From Clostridia bacterium (GTDB taxonomy: Bacteria > Bacillota > Clostridia > Oscillospirales > CAG-272), in assembly GCA_017520365.1 (NCBI GenBank), contig JAFXFQ010000118.1, positions 1-6,488 of the forward strand: 6,488 bases of DNA. The letters run 5' to 3'. Position numbers and translations under genes: made by a program. Under the pieces are notes generated by a model. That model had not been told where the DNA came from. It searched no databases and worked only from the letters and a program-made list of their open reading frames with translations. Position 1 is the stretch's first letter; each line of letters opens with the position of its first letter. Below, piece by piece: positions 5,509 to 6,488 of this stretch.

Positions 5509-6205
5509 ATTGCCACTCCTTGTTTGCTTTTTCGTAGTTTTCCATGGTACCGACATCTATTAAATAGGCATCATTGTACCAACCGTACATTTTGTTAACA
5601 AGCTTTGGAAGAACATCTTTCCCAAAATCAAGGGGAATTTCACACGAGTCAAGATAGTCAAATATTTCTGAGGATACTACATACATACCTGCGTTGGCCA
5701 GATTGCTTTTAGGATTTTCGGGTTTTTCTACAAACTCACAGATAAGGCCGTTTTTGTCCAATGCGGCGATACCGCATTGCTTTGGAAGGTTGGTATGAAA
5801 AAGTGCCATAGTCAAAGGGGATCTGTGCTGCCTGTGGAAGTCGACAAAAGCAGAAAGATCTGTGTCGGTGAGATTATCTGCATAGCAAATAAGAAAATCG
5901 TCCTCATCCTTAACAAAATCCTTATTGTTGCAAATGGTGCCGCCGCTTCCGAGAAGGGTGGGCTCGTATGCCTCGTATACGGTTAGACCCGTGTTTTTGC
6001 TGTTATACTCTTTTATAAATTCACGGACGGGCTCGTAGAGATAATGAGTATTAACAAGGACCTCTGTGACTCCGTGGGTAAGAAACAGATCGAGCCACCA
6101 GCCGAGCATGGGCTTGCCCTTAACGGGAACGAGACATTTTGGTACGGTATCTGTGATAGGCTTCAGGCGTGTGCCGAAGCCCGCGGCAAGCAGAAATGCT
6201 TTCAT
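5477..6205 (-). CDS. hddC: HddC-like D-glycero-alpha-D-manno-heptose 1-phosphate guanylyltransferase
   Basis: This single-domain sugar-1-phosphate nucleotidyltransferase of 242 residues is predicted to make GDP-heptose (GDP-D-glycero-alpha-D-manno-heptose) from the 1-phosphate and GTP. The N-terminal nucleotide-binding signature LAAGFGTRLKPIT (6-18) with PKCLVPV (22-28) is intact. The metal-binding aspartate lies in YADNLTDTD (D110), followed by GSGGT (86-90), EKP (160-162), NAGMYV (171-176) and the second metal site DVGTMENY (D217). There is no left-handed beta-helix acyltransferase domain, so it is not GlmU-like. Length fits HddC rather than the longer ManC. Nucleotide preference (GTP rather than CTP, UTP or dTTP) is inferred from the hddA/gmhA/gmhB context; motif reading cannot settle it. 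The start ATG overlaps the stop of the sugar transferase gene by four bases (ATGA), with AAAGGAA (6222-6216) ten bases upstream. The last 32 bases are shared with the start of hddA. Confidence 0.88.
   Translation of the reverse strand: MKAFLLAAGFGTRLKPITDTVPKCLVPVKGKPMLGWWLDLFLTHGVTEVLVNTHYLYEPVREFIKEYNSKNTGLTVYEAYEPTLLGSGGTICNNKDFVKDEDDFLICYADNLTDTDLSAFVDFHRQHRSPLTMALFHTNLPKQCGIAALDKNGLICEFVEKPENPKSNLANAGMYVVSSEIFDYLDSCEIPLDFGKDVLPKLVNKMYGWYNDAYLIDVGTMENYEKANKEWQYDNYKNSLED
5516..5521 (-). promoter_or_regulatory. Shine-Dalgarno site for hddA inside the hddC coding region
   Basis: AAGGAG on the minus strand is seven bases before the hddA ATG and doubles as Lys-Glu codons near the C-terminus of the upstream gene. 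It fixes the hddA start at 5508 and implies that ribosomes finishing hddC pass over the next initiation site. Confidence 0.75.
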
Positions 6206-6488
6206 TTTGCACCGGTTCCTTTCAAAATTACAAAAACTGTTTTAAATAAGATCTTAATATCGAGGGCAACAGAACGGTTGGTTACATAGTAGAGCTCCAA
6301 TCGCTGCCTTTCACCGCTTTCGTATGTACAGTTGCTTCTGCCGTTGACCTGCCAATAACCGGTGATACCCGGCTTTACGGAAAGAAGAATGTCGCGGTAT
6401 TCTCCGAAAAAGTCAATCTCGCTTTCTACTGCGGGGCGGGGGCCTACGATGGACATATCTCCGCGAATCACATTGAAAAGCTGTGCCA
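6202..6488 (-). CDS. Polyprenyl-phosphate sugar-1-phosphate transferase, C-terminal part
   Basis: This is the C-terminal 94 residues of a bacterial sugar transferase (PF02397, WcaJ/WbaP/PglC-type). Such membrane enzymes start glycan synthesis by moving a sugar 1-phosphate from a UDP-sugar to undecaprenyl phosphate. The fragment begins within the conserved LFNVIRGDMSIVGPRP block and continues with FFGEYRDILLSVKPGITGYW, QVNGRS, and the C-terminal DIKILFKTVFVIL helix. The frame is open to the right edge; the GTG at 6471 is an internal valine in LFNVIRGD, not a start. The N-terminal part with the catalytic Asp-Glu and membrane helix lies beyond the window, so the sugar cannot be judged and the gene may be of the short or the long (polytopic) type. 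Its TGA overlaps the hddC ATG. It marks the downstream genes as part of a capsule, exopolysaccharide or surface-glycan operon. Confidence 0.92.
   Translation of the reverse strand, partial: AQLFNVIRGDMSIVGPRPAVESEIDFFGEYRDILLSVKPGITGYWQVNGRSNCTYESGERQRLELYYVTNRSVALDIKILFKTVFVILKGTGAK

Noticed and set aside
5509..5556. Sixteen-residue N-terminal extension of the HddA-like kinase
   Set aside because: The extension has no ribosome binding site of its own and is absent from the normal GHMP N-terminus. The AAGGAG site at 5521-5516 points to the ATG at 5508.
6454..6471. GTG at 6471 as the start of a small separate gene
   Set aside because: The frame continues upstream to the window edge with residues AQLFN, completing the conserved LFNVIRGDMS block of the sugar transferase family. 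The GTG is an internal valine.

Overview
The window looks like chromosomal DNA of a low-to-mid GC Gram-positive anaerobe of the Clostridia, perhaps an Oscillospiraceae/Ruminococcus-type gut bacterium. This is inferred from purine-rich Shine-Dalgarno sites (AAAGGAGG, AAGGAG), use of TTG starts, frequent AGA/AGG/ATA codons, the pairing of a DUF3343 protein with a cysteine desulfurase-like enzyme, and a strong extended -10 promoter. No sequence search was possible, so the taxon is a guess. There are no rRNA or tRNA genes, insertion sequences, CRISPR arrays or long repeats, and no gene-free stretch over 300 bases.

Left part (1-2443). A 5'-terminal fragment of an unrecognised Lys/Arg-rich protein runs leftward off the window (1-154, minus). 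Diverging from it is a rightward pair: a 71-residue DUF3343 (putative Se/S carrier-like) protein (283-498) and, one base later, a class V PLP-dependent cysteine desulfurase/selenocysteine lyase-like enzyme (500-1627). A third rightward gene, an EstA/esterase D-type serine hydrolase (1682-2443), has its own promoter, a perfect TTGACA-17-TATAAT with extended TG, starting immediately after the desulfurase stop codon. A strong hairpin with T/A tracts on both sides (2442-2486) serves as a shared terminator for the converging gene sets.

Right part (2485-6488, all minus strand, transcribed right to left). This is the downstream end of a surface-polysaccharide operon. In transcription order it holds the C-terminus of a polyprenyl-phosphate sugar-1-phosphate transferase, an HddC-like nucleotidyltransferase, an HddA-like GHMP kinase, a GmhB-like HAD phosphatase, a GalE-like UDP-hexose 4-epimerase and a GmhA-like SIS isomerase. 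The genes overlap by 4, 32 and 8 bases or lie 20 and 12 bases apart, so translation is probably coupled.

Taken together, GmhA, HddA, GmhB and HddC make up the whole known route from sedoheptulose 7-phosphate to GDP-D-glycero-alpha-D-manno-heptose. GalE would supply a galactose-type UDP-sugar, and the sugar transferase would load the first sugar onto the lipid carrier. The likely product is a heptose-containing capsule or cell-surface glycan. No heptosyltransferase is visible; it would have to lie to the right of the window or elsewhere.
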